Shown piece by piece: positions 18,075-27,536 of a stretch of 64,000 nucleotides of DNA (the stretch's first letter is position 1; the number at the start of each line of letters is the position of its first letter). The DNA is from an uncultured Rhodobiaceae bacterium (lineage in GTDB: Bacteria > Pseudomonadota > Alphaproteobacteria > RS24): positions 62,001 through 126,000 of the forward strand of contig CALCUM010000003.1 of the NCBI GenBank assembly GCA_937907245.1. Reading direction: 5' to 3'. The notes below the pieces were generated by a model, which searched no databases, was not told the origin of the DNA, and worked only from the letters and a program-made list of their open reading frames with translations. Position numbers and translations under genes: made by a program.

Positions 18075-20060
18075 CTATTCGAACTCAATCATCACGTCAT
18101 CGACAGCTAATTTATCGCCAGCCGCGCAGAGAACTTTGGTCACTGTGGTGTCTTTTTCGGCGCGCAAAATGTTTTCCATTTTCATCGCTTCCACCACGGC
18201 CAAAGGCTGACCCGCTTTAACCGCCTGGCCTTCTTCAACCGCGATAGACACAACGACCCCCGGCATGGGACAAACAAGTTCTTTGTCCGATGTGCCGTCG
18301 GTTTTCTCTGGCATATAGACCATCAGGGCTTGCGCGGCCATGCGGCGCACATAAACATCGGTGGCAGCGCCTTGACCTGTGAGCGTGAAGCCTTCGGAAT
18401 GGCGGTCGACAGCGACGCTCACGGCCTCGCCATTGACAGTGCCGTGGAAGAATAAATCACCAGGCAGCCAATCGCTATCGACGGCGATGTCGACGCCATT
18501 TAAAGCCACGCCAGTTTCCGTTTTCATCGCTCGGAAAACCGTCTCGCCGATTTGCACAGCTTGCTCGGCTTCTGGTGTAAACTGATGACCGGGTAGAACT
18601 TGCGACCCCTCGGTGGCCCGCATTTGTGCCAGCTGCGACATGGTGAAACCAATCACCGCCAGGGCCTCTACGCGCGCGCTATCTTGCGGCGCGCCTTCAA
18701 AGCCATCGGGGTATTCTTCGTCGATAAACGCCGTGGTAATCGTGCCTGCACGGAAGCGGTCGTGATGCATAATGGCAGCGCAGAAATCGATATTATGGCG
18801 GATGCCGTCGATGCGGAAGTTATCCAAGGCCACGCCCATAGCATCGATGGCTTGTAAGCGATCGGGGCCGTGGGTCACCAGCTTGGCAATCATCGGATCG
18901 TAGAACAGCGAAATCTCTCCGCCCTCATAGACGCCCGTATCATTGCGCACGGTGATGCCATCTTGTGTGCCCTGCTCAGGCGGACGATAGCGCGACAAAC
19001 GCCCTGTGGACGGCAAGAAACCGCGATAGGGGTCTTCGGCGTAAACCCGACTTTCCATCGCCCAGCCGTTCAGCTGCACGTCTTCTTGTTTCATATCCAG
19101 CTTTTCGCCAGCCGCGACTTTAATCATTTGCTCGACCAAATCGACGCCCGTGATTAGCTCGGTGACCGGATGCTCTACTTGCAAGCGCGTGTTCATCTCG
19201 AGGAAATAGAAATTCTTATCGCCATCGACAATGAATTCCACCGTACCTGCGGAGCAATAGTCCACCGCTTTCGACAAAGCAACAGATTGCTCGCCCATGG
19301 CTTTGCGTGTCGCTTCGTCGAGGAATGGGCTTGGCGCTTCTTCGATAACTTTTTGATTACGGCGCTGAATAGAGCATTCGCGCTCGCCCAAATAAATCAC
19401 ATTGCCGTGCTTATCACCGAGGATTTGAATTTCAATATGGCGCGGCTGCGTAACGAATTTCTCAATAAAAATGCGATCATCGCCAAAGCTGGAAGCCGCT
19501 TCGTTTTTCGAAGATTGAAACCCTTCGCGCGCTTCTTCGTCATTCCACGCAATTCGCATGCCTTTGCCGCCACCGCCAGCCGAGGCTTTGATCATCACCG
19601 GATAAGTGATTTCATTGGCGATTTTTACCGCCTCCTCCGCATCGGCAATCAGTCCCATATGGCCAGGCACAGTGGAGACCCCAGCTTCGGATGCTAGTTT
19701 TTTGGAGGTAATTTTATCGCCCATTTTCTCGATAGCCATAGCCGGCGGGCCGATGAAAGCTACGCCCGCTTTATCCAACGCTTCAGCGAAAGTTTTGTTT
19801 TCGCTCAAGAAGCCATAGCCCGGATGCACGGCTTCGGCGCCGCTTTGCTTTATCGCATCGAGGATTTTATCGATGACCAAATAGCTCTCACTAGCTGGCG
19901 CGCCACCAATGTAAATCGCTTCATCCGCTTCGCGCACATGCAAGGCTTGCGCGTCGGCGTCAGAGTAGACAGCCACGGTTTGAATGCCCATGGCGCGGGC
20001 CGTACGAATGACACGGCAAGCAATTTCACCGCGGTTTGCAATTAGAATTTTCTTAAACAT
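18075..20060 (-). CDS. pccA: Propionyl/acetyl-CoA carboxylase alpha subunit (biotin carboxylase + BCCP)
   Basis: A 661-residue alpha subunit. The N-terminal biotin carboxylase (about 1-450) opens with KILIANRGEIACRVIRTA; its ATP-grasp loop AGGGGKGMR is near 161-169. A linker (BT-like) region follows, then a biotinyl domain with EAMKMEN; the biotinylated Lys is 627. Length and the fused BCCP match propionyl-CoA carboxylase PccA rather than AccC. It lies 9 bp after pccB. Together they make methylmalonyl-CoA from propionyl-CoA; methylcrotonyl or acetyl specificity cannot be fully excluded. Confidence 0.92.
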   Translation of the reverse strand: MFKKILIANRGEIACRVIRTARAMGIQTVAVYSDADAQALHVREADEAIYIGGAPASESYLVIDKILDAIKQSGAEAVHPGYGFLSENKTFAEALDKAGVAFIGPPAMAIEKMGDKITSKKLASEAGVSTVPGHMGLIADAEEAVKIANEITYPVMIKASAGGGGKGMRIAWNDEEAREGFQSSKNEAASSFGDDRIFIEKFVTQPRHIEIQILGDKHGNVIYLGERECSIQRRNQKVIEEAPSPFLDEATRKAMGEQSVALSKAVDYCSAGTVEFIVDGDKNFYFLEMNTRLQVEHPVTELITGVDLVEQMIKVAAGEKLDMKQEDVQLNGWAMESRVYAEDPYRGFLPSTGRLSRYRPPEQGTQDGITVRNDTGVYEGGEISLFYDPMIAKLVTHGPDRLQAIDAMGVALDNFRIDGIRHNIDFCAAIMHHDRFRAGTITTAFIDEEYPDGFEGAPQDSARVEALAVIGFTMSQLAQMRATEGSQVLPGHQFTPEAEQAVQIGETVFRAMKTETGVALNGVDIAVDSDWLPGDLFFHGTVNGEAVSVAVDRHSEGFTLTGQGAATDVYVRRMAAQALMVYMPEKTDGTSDKELVCPMPGVVVSIAVEEGQAVKAGQPLAVVEAMKMENILRAEKDTTVTKVLCAAGDKLAVDDVMIEFE

Positions 20061-20069
20061 ATCAGATAC

Positions 20070-21602
20070 CTAAAGCGGAATATTATCGTGTTTTTTCCAT
20101 GGGTTCTCGAGCTTCTTAGACGACAGAAGCGCCAAGGCCCGCGAAATGCGACGGCGTGTATTATGCGGCTGAATGACCTCGTCAATATAGCCACGCTCCG
20201 CCGCCACAAATGGGTTTAGGAAACGCTCTTCATAATTGGCCACATGCTCGGCAATCTCTTCATCGTTACCGATGGAAGAGCGGAAAATAATTTCCACCGC
20301 GCCCTTGGCCCCCATCACGGCAATCTCGGCCGTCGGCCACGCGTAGTTAAAATCGCCGCGCAAATGTTTCGATGCCATCACATCATAAGCGCCGCCATAG
20401 GCTTTACGCGTTATCAGCGTAATTTTCGGCACCGTGGCTTCGGCATAAGCAAACAGCAATTTCGCGCCGTGCTTAATCAAGCCACCATATTCTTGCGAGG
20501 TTCCGGGCAGGAAGCCTGGCACATCCACAAGCGTCACAATCGGCACATCAAACGCATCGCAAAAGCGCACGAAACGAGCGGCCTTGCGGCTCGCATCGCT
20601 ATCCAGAACGCCCGCTAGGGTCATTGGTTGGTTGGCGACAAAGCCAACGGTCTTGCCTTCCATACGGCCAAAACCGGTGATGATATTCTTGGCGAAATCT
20701 TTTTGAATTTCAAAAAAATCACCCTCATCAATCACCTTCTCCACCAGCTCCATCATGTCATAAGGCATGTTGGGGTTATCCGGAATTAACGTATCGAGGC
20801 TTGGCTCCATGCGATCTCGCACGTCAAAGCTAGGACGCTCGGGCGCCCCTGTGCGGTTTGACAGAGGCAAGAAATCAATGAGACGACGCAGCTCGGTGAG
20901 CGCTTCAACATCATTATCATAGGCACCATCGGCAACCGAAGATTTGCTGGTATGAACTTTCGCCCCCCCTAATTCTTCGGCTGTCACTTCCTCATTGGTA
21001 ACGGTTTTCACCACATCGGGGCCCGTCACAAACATGTAAGAAGTGTTGCGAACCATAAAAATGAAATCTGTCAGCGCAGGCGAATAAACATCGCCGCCCG
21101 CACAAGGGCCCATAATCATGGTGATTTGCGGGATAACGCCGGAGGCCAATGTATTGCGTTGGAACACTTCGGCATAGCCGCCCAGCGCGTCGACGCCTTC
21201 TTGAATGCGCGCGCCGCCCGCATCTAGAATGCCAATAATCGGCACGCCATTGCGTAACGCCATGTCTTGCACTTTGTTGATTTTTTTCGAATGTGCGCGA
21301 GACAGCGAACCGCCAAAAACGGTGAAGTCTTTTGCGAACAGATAAATCGGGCGACCGTTAACCGTGCCCCAGCCTGTTACCACGCCATCGCCAGGAATTT
21401 TTTTATCCTGCATGCCAAATTCTTGGCAATCATGCTCTACGAACATGTCGATTTCTTCGAAACTATCTGGGTCCAGCAGCAACTCAATACGCTCGCGCGC
21501 CGTCAACTTGCCGCGGGCGTGTTGCGCTTCAATGCGCTTCTCGCCGCCACCCAGACGGGCGACGCTCCGCCGCTCTTCTAATTCTTTAACAATATCACGC
21601 AT
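20070..21602 (-). CDS. pccB: Propionyl-CoA carboxylase beta subunit (carboxyltransferase)
   Basis: A 510-residue carboxyltransferase with the crotonase-like fold. Conserved segments include [36 protein letters not shown] and [18 protein letters not shown], all typical of PccB. It accepts CO2 from biotin on PccA and carboxylates propionyl-CoA. A GGGGGAG lies directly before the ATG. It is 13 bp downstream of the ATP12 gene and 9 bp upstream of pccA, so it is part of the crcB-to-pccA run. Confidence 0.95.
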   Translation of the reverse strand: MRDIVKELEERRSVARLGGGEKRIEAQHARGKLTARERIELLLDPDSFEEIDMFVEHDCQEFGMQDKKIPGDGVVTGWGTVNGRPIYLFAKDFTVFGGSLSRAHSKKINKVQDMALRNGVPIIGILDAGGARIQEGVDALGGYAEVFQRNTLASGVIPQITMIMGPCAGGDVYSPALTDFIFMVRNTSYMFVTGPDVVKTVTNEEVTAEELGGAKVHTSKSSVADGAYDNDVEALTELRRLIDFLPLSNRTGAPERPSFDVRDRMEPSLDTLIPDNPNMPYDMMELVEKVIDEGDFFEIQKDFAKNIITGFGRMEGKTVGFVANQPMTLAGVLDSDASRKAARFVRFCDAFDVPIVTLVDVPGFLPGTSQEYGGLIKHGAKLLFAYAEATVPKITLITRKAYGGAYDVMASKHLRGDFNYAWPTAEIAVMGAKGAVEIIFRSSIGNDEEIAEHVANYEERFLNPFVAAERGYIDEVIQPHNTRRRISRALALLSSKKLENPWKKHDNIPL

Positions 21603-21615
21603 AATCTCCCCCGCG

Positions 21616-22311
21616 TCACTGTTGTAGAGCTGATAAGTAGCGCGCTATGGCCTTGATTTCCAGTGCTATATTGTCTAATCGCACTTGCGCCTCATCATCG
21701 CGACCCCATGTCTCAATTTGGAACAAATCATCCAGAAAAGCGAGCTCATACGCCTGCTCTGGCGATATCTCTCCGTGTTCTAAAGCCAAAGCCAAGACGC
21801 CCGACCCCAAAAGCGCTGCCGCATGGGCCAGCCCCGTGAGGCGAAACGCGTCTTCGCCCGCCAATTGCTTCAATTTCACTTCCGCTTCGGCTGGTTGCGT
21901 AACCGGCAATACCGAATGCGTAACCTGCAAAGCCACTCCCAACTGGCTTTCAGCCCAAGCCAAAACAGGATCCCAGCTTTGCGCTTGTTTGGCTATCAGC
22001 GGGTCTGGGCTGTCGGCGCGGTAGCAGAGCAAATCAGACGTGCCGTAAGCCGCGAAAGTGTTTTGAGTCTCATCGATTACGCCCGTCACTCGGTCCAGCG
22101 CGGTAGACACAAGGCGCATGTGCAACATCGACAAAGTGTCAATCTCATCGCCCTGCGCTTGCCATTCCTCGGCCACCAATTGCGCCAAAGCCTGTGTCGG
22201 CAAAACCAATGGCTGCTTGGCAGGTGTTTTTAAAATATGCGCGTCAAGCTTGACGACAAATCCATCGTCTTGCTCGCCAAGAGTCACCGCTTCATAAAAT
22301 CTTTTGGCCAT
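21616..22311 (-). CDS. ATP12 family F1-ATPase assembly chaperone
   Basis: A 231-residue homologue of mitochondrial Atp12, which binds the free F1 alpha subunit during ATP synthase assembly. It begins [16 protein letters not shown], then [34 protein letters not shown] and an [18 protein letters not shown] segment, all characteristic. The family is largely alphaproteobacterial and mitochondrial, which supports the organism call. It sits between a HAD phosphatase and pccB with gaps of about 12 bp on each side. No atp genes are nearby. Confidence 0.93.
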   Translation of the reverse strand: MAKRFYEAVTLGEQDDGFVVKLDAHILKTPAKQPLVLPTQALAQLVAEEWQAQGDEIDTLSMLHMRLVSTALDRVTGVIDETQNTFAAYGTSDLLCYRADSPDPLIAKQAQSWDPVLAWAESQLGVALQVTHSVLPVTQPAEAEVKLKQLAGEDAFRLTGLAHAAALLGSGVLALALEHGEISPEQAYELAFLDDLFQIETWGRDDEAQVRLDNIALEIKAIARYLSALQQ

Positions 22312-22323
22312 ATTTACTCGCGG

Positions 22324-22989
22324 TTATTCTGGCTGAAATTGCGAGATTAAGAGGCGCAAGTCTTCCGGTGTTCGCGCAATCGCATCGGCGCCCGACTGTT
22401 CCAGCTCTTCCACGGTTTGATAGCCCCAGCCAACGCCAATCGCTTGCGCACCGGCCGCTTTGGCCATCATGATATCGAAGCTTGTGTCGCCAATCATCAG
22501 GCTTTGGTCGGGCCTTGTGCCGGTTTCTCGCATGGCGTCGAGCATCAAATCGGGGGCGGGTTTTCCGGGCCCATCATCGGCGCTTTTTAGCACCTGAAAA
22601 AACGGCCGAATGTTATAAGCATCCACCACGCGGCTCAGGCCGCGCCGTGATTTCATTGTGATAATGCCTAGCAGTGTATCGTCTAACTTGGCGAGCTCTA
22701 GAATTTGAGCGTGCATGCCCTCAAACATCACCTGACCGCGGTCGTCTTGCAGCACTAAATCTTGATAGGTCTCGCGATAGACATCCAGCATGTTCACAAT
22801 CTGGTCATCCGTAGCTTCGGGCACATGGCCACGCAAAGCCACATCGATGGGCAGACCGACCGCATAAAGAATATCGCGTCGCGACGGACAGGCAAAATCA
22901 TGGGCCGCCAAAGCCGTTTCCGTGGCGGTAATGATGGTCTGTTGGCTGTCTACCAACGTGCCGTCGCAATCAAAAACGATCAGCCGCAT
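22324..22989 (-). CDS. HAD-IA hydrolase, phosphoglycolate phosphatase-like
   Basis: A 221-residue haloacid dehalogenase-superfamily phosphatase. Motif I is VFDCDGTLVDS with the nucleophile Asp7 and acid Asp9; motif III and IV regions are GKPAPDLML and MIGDTSFDIMMAKAAG. A helical cap (about 15-85) follows motif I. It resembles Gph-type phosphatases, but specificity cannot be read. Its ATG overlaps the stop of the pseudouridine synthase gene by one base. The rluC-HAD-ATP12 order recurs in alphaproteobacteria as far as I recall. Confidence 0.9.
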   Translation of the reverse strand: MRLIVFDCDGTLVDSQQTIITATETALAAHDFACPSRRDILYAVGLPIDVALRGHVPEATDDQIVNMLDVYRETYQDLVLQDDRGQVMFEGMHAQILELAKLDDTLLGIITMKSRRGLSRVVDAYNIRPFFQVLKSADDGPGKPAPDLMLDAMRETGTRPDQSLMIGDTSFDIMMAKAAGAQAIGVGWGYQTVEELEQSGADAIARTPEDLRLLISQFQPE

Positions 22990-23987
22990 TATTTCCCCTC
23001 ATCAAACGGAGCTTCTCCGTCTTTCAAGTCAAAGCTTAACTTATCCCATGTTTCCGCCATATGGTCTCGCAAGGGCGCCTTGCACCGCAAAACACCTCCC
23101 CTTGGATGTGGCATCATAATAGAGCGGGCGTGCAAGTGAAGTCTTTTTGGCAAAATGCCGCCATATTCTTCATTTTCGTTCTCCACACGGTATTTTGTGT
23201 CTCCAACCAGAGAGTGACCAATAGCTGCCGCATGGGCGCGAATTTGGTGCGTCCGACCCGTTAGCGGGCGAAACGCCAACCAACAAAACCGCTGCCCTAC
23301 CCGCGCGATTTCCATGAAATCCGTATGGGCTTTCATAGCGTCGCTATCCTCGGGGTCGACGGGGCGCACCCGCTCTCCGCCATCGGCCGCTGCGCGCTTG
23401 GCCAAAGGCACCCGTATAGAACCTTGCGAGGGACGCGGCACGCCGTAAACCAAAGCCCAATAAATCTTTTCAGCCTCGCGGCTGGCAAATTGACGGGTCA
23501 GGAACTGGGCCGCTTTGCGATTGCGGGCCAAAACCAAAACACCGGAAGTATCGCGGTCGAGGCGATGCACAAGACGCGGCGCTTCCGCCTCTTCGAACTG
23601 TAAGGCCGGCAGAGCCGCATCAATATGCATTGTCGTTTTGCTGCCGCCTTGCACGGCCAGGCCGGACGGCTTGTTCAGTACCATCACATCTTTATCGCGG
23701 TGAATAATCGCCGATTGCAGTTCGGCCACCAAAGCGTCTGGCACCGAGACCGGACGCACCGTGCGCTTGGCTCCCTGTTCCGGCACTTCGGGGGGCACGC
23801 GAATGATTTGCCCTTTTTTGACGCGGTCCGCGGCCTTGGCACGTTTGCCCTCGACCCGCACGAGGCCTTGGCGCAGAAGTTTTTCTAAACGGCCTTGTGT
23901 CAACGCGGTGAAATATTTGCGGAACCATCTATCGAGGCGCAGACCATCGTCTTCGCCTTTAACTTTTATTTGTCGAACGCCAGCCAT
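22989..23987 (-). CDS. RluA-family 23S rRNA pseudouridine synthase
   Basis: A pseudouridine synthase of 332 residues from ATG 23987. An S4 RNA-binding domain (about 5-70; LDRWFRKYF) precedes the catalytic domain. The active-site Asp144 is in HRLDRDTSG, and GRTHQIRAHAAAIGH lies near 260. It most resembles RluC, which modifies 23S positions 955, 2504 and 2580 in E. coli; exact targets are inferred. The crcB stop and this ATG are separated by a single base. An upstream in-frame start at 24023 would lie within crcB and is not favoured. Confidence 0.92.
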   Translation of the reverse strand: MAGVRQIKVKGEDDGLRLDRWFRKYFTALTQGRLEKLLRQGLVRVEGKRAKAADRVKKGQIIRVPPEVPEQGAKRTVRPVSVPDALVAELQSAIIHRDKDVMVLNKPSGLAVQGGSKTTMHIDAALPALQFEEAEAPRLVHRLDRDTSGVLVLARNRKAAQFLTRQFASREAEKIYWALVYGVPRPSQGSIRVPLAKRAAADGGERVRPVDPEDSDAMKAHTDFMEIARVGQRFCWLAFRPLTGRTHQIRAHAAAIGHSLVGDTKYRVENENEEYGGILPKRLHLHARSIMMPHPRGGVLRCKAPLRDHMAETWDKLSFDLKDGEAPFDEGK

Positions 23988-23988
23988 T

Positions 23989-24363
23989 TTATAGCCCCCG
24001 CACAAGCATATAGCCGGCCCCAAAAAGCAAAATGCCGCCCAGTATCGAGCCGCCGAGATAGCCGCTGACGGCCAAAATTTCGCGTTTTTCTAACAATTGA
24101 AACAACTCCATAGAGAAAGCCGAGAATGTGGTAAAGCCGCCCAGCACCCCAACACCGATAAACAAACGAAACCCCTCATGCGAGCCGCTTTGCTTGGATA
24201 ACCAGCCAACCAACAGCCCCATTAGAAACGAGCCGAGCAAATTGATGCCAAGCGTTGCCCAAGGAAACCCCGAAGGCACTCTCAGCAGTCCGCTGATACC
24301 AAAGCGGGCCACAGCCCCTAAAGCGCCGCCACACGCGACCCAGATAACAGATTGTAGTGACAT
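23989..24363 (-). CDS. crcB: Fluoride channel CrcB/Fluc
   Basis: A 124-residue inner-membrane protein with four hydrophobic segments and the hallmark GGALGAVARFGI, NLLGSFLMG and GVLGGFTTFSAFS sequences of Fluc fluoride exporters, which work as dual-topology dimers. First gene of the crcB-rluC-HAD-ATP12-pccBA run; rluC begins one base after its stop. The 50 bp upstream, between it and the rplQ terminator, do not show a recognisable fluoride riboswitch. Confidence 0.93.
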   Translation of the reverse strand: MSLQSVIWVACGGALGAVARFGISGLLRVPSGFPWATLGINLLGSFLMGLLVGWLSKQSGSHEGFRLFIGVGVLGGFTTFSAFSMELFQLLEKREILAVSGYLGGSILGGILLFGAGYMLVRGL

Positions 24364-24412
24364 GCTGGTCTCCCGATTCGGCGTTCAAAATAGCACAGAA
24401 CCTTGCCGCCAT

Positions 24413-24448
24413 AAAAAAAGACACGAAAACCAAACGGCTTTCGTGTCT
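24413..24448 (-). terminator. Rho-independent terminator after rplQ
   Basis: On the minus strand a 10-bp stem, AGACACGAAA with TTTCGTGTCT (24439-24448 and 24419-24428), closes a 10-nt loop and is followed by a run of seven T. It ends the whole ribosomal supercluster about 20 bp after the rplQ stop. Confidence 0.9.
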
Positions 24449-24469
24449 CTCAAAATAAAGCGGATGAAA

Positions 24470-24904
24470 TTAGGCGGTGGCTGCTGCCAACTCTTCGCCT
24501 TCGTCGTTCATCATCACAGGGCCAGAATCTTGGCCTTTCGCGCTAAGGTCGCGATCCACAAATTCGATTACGGCCATTGGCGCGTTGTCGCCATAGCGGA
24601 AGCCAGCTTTCAGAACGCGAATGTAACCACCCGGGCGTTCGGCATAGCGAGCGGCAAGCGTATCAAACAATTTAGCGCCCCACTGTTGGTCTGGAAGTTG
24701 GGCATAGGCACGACGACGAGCCGCCAAGTCACCTTTTTTACCCAAAGTCACAAGTTTTTCCACAAATGGACGAAGCTCCTTGGCTTTTGGCAAAGTCGTT
24801 ACAATTTGCTCATGCTTGATGAGCGCAACGGCCATATTCCCTAGCATCGCCTTGCGGTGACTGCTTGTCCGATTTAGTTTACGTCCTGCTTTTCCGTGGC
24901 GCAT
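24470..24904 (-). CDS. rplQ: 50S ribosomal protein L17
   Basis: L17 (144 residues), starting [17 protein letters not shown] with a good AAGGAG site. The core matches E. coli L17 to about residue 117. The C-terminal 27 residues are an acidic, low-complexity tail not present in E. coli, common in alphaproteobacteria. Last gene of the supercluster, 50 bp after rpoA, and followed by a strong terminator. Confidence 0.97.
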   Translation of the reverse strand: MRHGKAGRKLNRTSSHRKAMLGNMAVALIKHEQIVTTLPKAKELRPFVEKLVTLGKKGDLAARRRAYAQLPDQQWGAKLFDTLAARYAERPGGYIRVLKAGFRYGDNAPMAVIEFVDRDLSAKGQDSGPVMMNDEGEELAAATA

Positions 24905-24954
24905 AACGTCACTCCTTTACGCTCATACGAGCCTTATTGCTGCTCTAGTGAGCC

Positions 24955-25974
24955 CTAGTAATTATCTTCAAACTTTTTAGCCAGCTCTTCGATGTTCTCT
25001 GGCGGCCAATTCGGCACGTCCATTCCGAGGTGCAGACCCATTTCGGCCAAAACTTCTTTAATCTCGTTCAGGGACTTACGACCAAAATTCGGTGTCCGCA
25101 GCATTTCGCCCTCGGATTTTTGAATGAGGTCGCCAATGTAAACGATATTGTCGTTCTTCAGGCAATTGGCCGAACGAACCGAAAGTTCCAATTCGTCGAC
25201 TTTTTTCAGCAGCGCTGCCGAGAAGCCTGTTTCTTCGATGGCCGAAGATTCTTCAACCTGAACTTCCGGCTCTTCAAAATTAATGAAGCTTTGCAACTGG
25301 TCTTGCAGAATACGCGCGGACAAGGCCAAAGCATCTTCTGGGGTTACTGTGCCATTGGTTTCGATTTCCATGGTCAGCTTATCATAATCCAGCACTTGGC
25401 CTTCGCGGGTGTTTTCAACATTGTAAGAAACACGGCGCACTGGGCTGTAAAGGCTGTCGACAGGGATAAGGCCAATTGGCGCATCTTCTGGACGGTTCTT
25501 TTCAGCCGGCACATAGCCGCTGCCCGTTTTGATGGTAAATTCGAAACGTACTTCCGCACCCTCATCCAAAGTACAGATAACCAAATCTGGGTTTTGAATG
25601 GTAACGGCGGCATTTTCTTCAATGTCACCTGCTGTGACAACGCCGGGGCCTTTTTTAGACAGCGTCAGGCGTTTCGTGCCTTCTGCATCCATAGCCAAAG
25701 CCATTTTTTTGATGTTCAAAACAACATCGGTCACATCTTCGCGAACACCCGGAATAGATGAAAATTCGTGCAGCACACCGTCGATTTGAACGGCTGTTAC
25801 CGCCGCCCCTTGAATGGACGACAGCAATACGCGACGCAGAGCATTACCAAGCGTCAGGCCGAAACCACGCTCCAACGGCTCAGCGACAACGCGCGCTTCA
25901 CGGCTTTCATCATGGCCCGGAATAATATCCAGCTTGGTAGGCTTAATCAGCTCTTGCCAGTTTTTTTGGATCAT
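24955..25974 (-). CDS. rpoA: RNA polymerase alpha subunit
   Basis: RpoA (339 residues). The N-terminal domain (about 1-235) dimerises and nucleates the core enzyme; [17 protein letters not shown] near 33-49 is the conserved dimer helix. A linker at about 236-255 leads to the C-terminal domain with [11 protein letters not shown] and [16 protein letters not shown], which binds UP elements and activators. It sits between rpsK and rplQ as usual and is served by the promoter before rpsM. The start has an AGAGGTACC close to the ATG. Confidence 0.98.
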   Translation of the reverse strand: MIQKNWQELIKPTKLDIIPGHDESREARVVAEPLERGFGLTLGNALRRVLLSSIQGAAVTAVQIDGVLHEFSSIPGVREDVTDVVLNIKKMALAMDAEGTKRLTLSKKGPGVVTAGDIEENAAVTIQNPDLVICTLDEGAEVRFEFTIKTGSGYVPAEKNRPEDAPIGLIPVDSLYSPVRRVSYNVENTREGQVLDYDKLTMEIETNGTVTPEDALALSARILQDQLQSFINFEEPEVQVEESSAIEETGFSAALLKKVDELELSVRSANCLKNDNIVYIGDLIQKSEGEMLRTPNFGRKSLNEIKEVLAEMGLHLGMDVPNWPPENIEELAKKFEDNY

Positions 25975-26022
25975 GATGGTACCTCTTAAAAATTTGTATA
26001 AATAGGGAGAACGGCGGCCAAA

Positions 26023-26412
26023 TTAAACGCGACGGCGTTTTGGCGGGCGGCACCCATTATGTGGAATTGGCGTTACATCTTTAATCGATGTAATGGTAAA
26101 GCCCGCAGCTTGCAGAGCCCGTAACGCACTCTCACGACCCGAACCTGGACCGCGAACATTCACTTCCAAAGTCTTCACACCATGTTCCATAGCCTTGCGG
26201 CCGGCATCTTCGGCTGCGACTTGCGCCGCATAAGGTGTCGATTTACGCGACCCTTTAAAGCCCATTGTGCCTGCGGAAGACCAGCTAATCGCATTGCCTT
26301 GCGCATCTGAGATGGTGATCAAAGTATTGTTGAAGGTCGAGTTAACGTGCGCAACACCAGAAGTGATGTTCTTACGCTCGCGACGCCGTACACGTGATTT
26401 TTCTGTAGCCAT
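26023..26412 (-). CDS. rpsK: 30S ribosomal protein S11
   Basis: S11 (129 residues), part of the platform that lines the mRNA exit region. Characteristic sequences are [26 protein letters not shown] and the C-terminal [12 protein letters not shown]. It follows rpsM by 13 bp and precedes rpoA. Length is the same as E. coli S11. Confidence 0.98.
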   Translation of the reverse strand: MATEKSRVRRRERKNITSGVAHVNSTFNNTLITISDAQGNAISWSSAGTMGFKGSRKSTPYAAQVAAEDAGRKAMEHGVKTLEVNVRGPGSGRESALRALQAAGFTITSIKDVTPIPHNGCRPPKRRRV

Positions 26413-26425
26413 TATAAAACCCTAC

Positions 26426-26794
26426 CTATTTTTTCTTGCCAGCAATGGCACGAGCCGGACCTTTGCGGGTGCGCGCATTGGTATGCGTACGCTGACCGCG
26501 AACCGGCAAATTACGACGGTGACGAAGACCACGATAAATCCCCATATCGAGCAAACGCTTGATATTCATAGAAACTTCGCGGCGCAAATCACCTTCTACA
26601 ACATAGTCTGCATCAATGCTTTCGCGAATTTGGATCACGTCCGCATCCGACAATTCATTGACACGACGCTCTGCCGGAATACCGACTTTGTCGCAAATTT
26701 CTTTCGCCTTTGCGTCCCCAATCCCATGAATATAGGTCAGGGCGATTACTACGCGCTTGGCAGTTGGAATGTTAACACCAGCTATACGAGCCAC
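26426..26794 (-). CDS. rpsM: 30S ribosomal protein S13
   Basis: S13 (122 residues), which contacts 23S rRNA and S19 at the subunit head. The true start is GTG 26794 with AAGGAG (26801-26806) 6 nt upstream, giving [15 protein letters not shown]; longer readings from 26836 include leader sequence. [13 protein letters not shown] and [13 protein letters not shown] are conserved. First gene of the alpha segment, with its own promoter and a leader of about 108 nt. Confidence 0.97.
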   Translation of the reverse strand: MARIAGVNIPTAKRVVIALTYIHGIGDAKAKEICDKVGIPAERRVNELSDADVIQIRESIDADYVVEGDLRREVSMNIKRLLDMGIYRGLRHRRNLPVRGQRTHTNARTRKGPARAIAGKKK

Positions 26795-26902
26795 TTGCTT
26801 CTCCTTTTCACCGTTTCCGGTGGGCGCCGTCTCCACCCAAATGGCAGAAAACCGGCAAATTTGCGAGTTTTATAATGAGTAAGACCGATTGACCTTAGTA
26901 AA
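26795..26902 (-). promoter_or_regulatory. Structured 5' leader of rpsM
   Basis: The predicted leader between the promoter and the rpsM GTG. A perfect 5-bp hairpin with a GAAA tetraloop, CACCG/CGGTG (26809-26822), ends two bases before the ribosome site. A second possible stem, GGTGG with CCACC just upstream, uses some of the same bases, so the two are mutually exclusive. This would suit an autoregulated leader, as S4 does for the E. coli alpha operon, but no known consensus is recognised. Confidence 0.45.
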
Positions 26903-26908
26903 GCGCGG

Positions 26909-26936
26909 ATTATAGGAAATTCGACCCGCCAGTCAA
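26909..26936 (-). promoter_or_regulatory. Sigma70-type promoter before rpsM
   Basis: On the minus strand TTGACT (26931-26936) is followed after 16 bp by a perfect TATAAT (26909-26914). It lies in the 166-bp gap between adk and rpsM, the longest gap in this part of the cluster. It would drive rpsM-rpsK-rpoA-rplQ independently. Confidence 0.8.
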
Positions 26937-26960
26937 CTGCAAACCCTTTCAAAAACTCAG

Positions 26961-27536
26961 TTAAATCTCCTTCAACACAGCATGTATATGCTGTGTCACT
27001 TCATCCATATCTTGCATACCGTCCAAGGTCTTCAAAATGCCCTTAGAGGCATAAAATTCCGCGACCGGTGCCGTTTGCTCTTCGTAGACGCGCAAACGGT
27101 GTTGCAAGGCTTCTTCCGTATCATCGTCGCGCGGGCCGCTTTCGCTTTCCGCCGCACGCTTCAAGATGCGCCCAATAAGAACTTCCGCATCTACGGCAAG
27201 CTCAATGACGCCATCTAAAACAATATCCTTCGCGACCAACATCGCATCTAGCGCTTCTGCCTGCGCTACATTGCGCGGGAAACCATCTAGAATAAACCCA
27301 TTGGCACAATCGGCCTCGCCAATCCGATCGGAAATAATGCCGACCACAACCGCATCGGGCACTAAGTCGCCACGGGCCATAATATCTTTAGCTTGTTTGC
27401 CCACTTCTGTCTCAGCGGCTACCGCGGCGCGCAACATGTCACCGGTAGATAGCTGACGAATGTCAAAAGCCTCTTCGATGCGTTGCGCTTGGGTGCCTTT
27501 ACCAGCTCCAGGTGGTCCGAGGAAAATCAGCTTCAA
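26961..27536 (-). CDS. adk: Adenylate kinase
   Basis: Adk (191 residues) catalyses ATP + AMP to 2 ADP. The P-loop GPPGAGKGTQ is at 7-16, and LDGFPRNVAQAEAL is the AMP-binding segment. It is a short-type enzyme: the LID is only a few residues, with no zinc cysteines, instead of the long insert of E. coli Adk. It overlaps secY by 4 bp. The secY-adk-rpsM order is typical of alphaproteobacteria. Confidence 0.97.
   Translation of the reverse strand: MKLIFLGPPGAGKGTQAQRIEEAFDIRQLSTGDMLRAAVAAETEVGKQAKDIMARGDLVPDAVVVGIISDRIGEADCANGFILDGFPRNVAQAEALDAMLVAKDIVLDGVIELAVDAEVLIGRILKRAAESESGPRDDDTEEALQHRLRVYEEQTAPVAEFYASKGILKTLDGMQDMDEVTQHIHAVLKEI

Noticed and set aside
24364-24412. Possible fluoride riboswitch before crcB
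   Set aside because: Only about 50 bp separate crcB from the rplQ terminator, and I do not find the conserved fluoride-aptamer segments. A covariance search would settle it.
26437-26960. rpmJ (L36) expected after secY
   Set aside because: I read all frames between secY, adk and rpsM and find no L36-like ORF with its CxxC...CxH pattern; it must lie elsewhere, as in other alphaproteobacteria.
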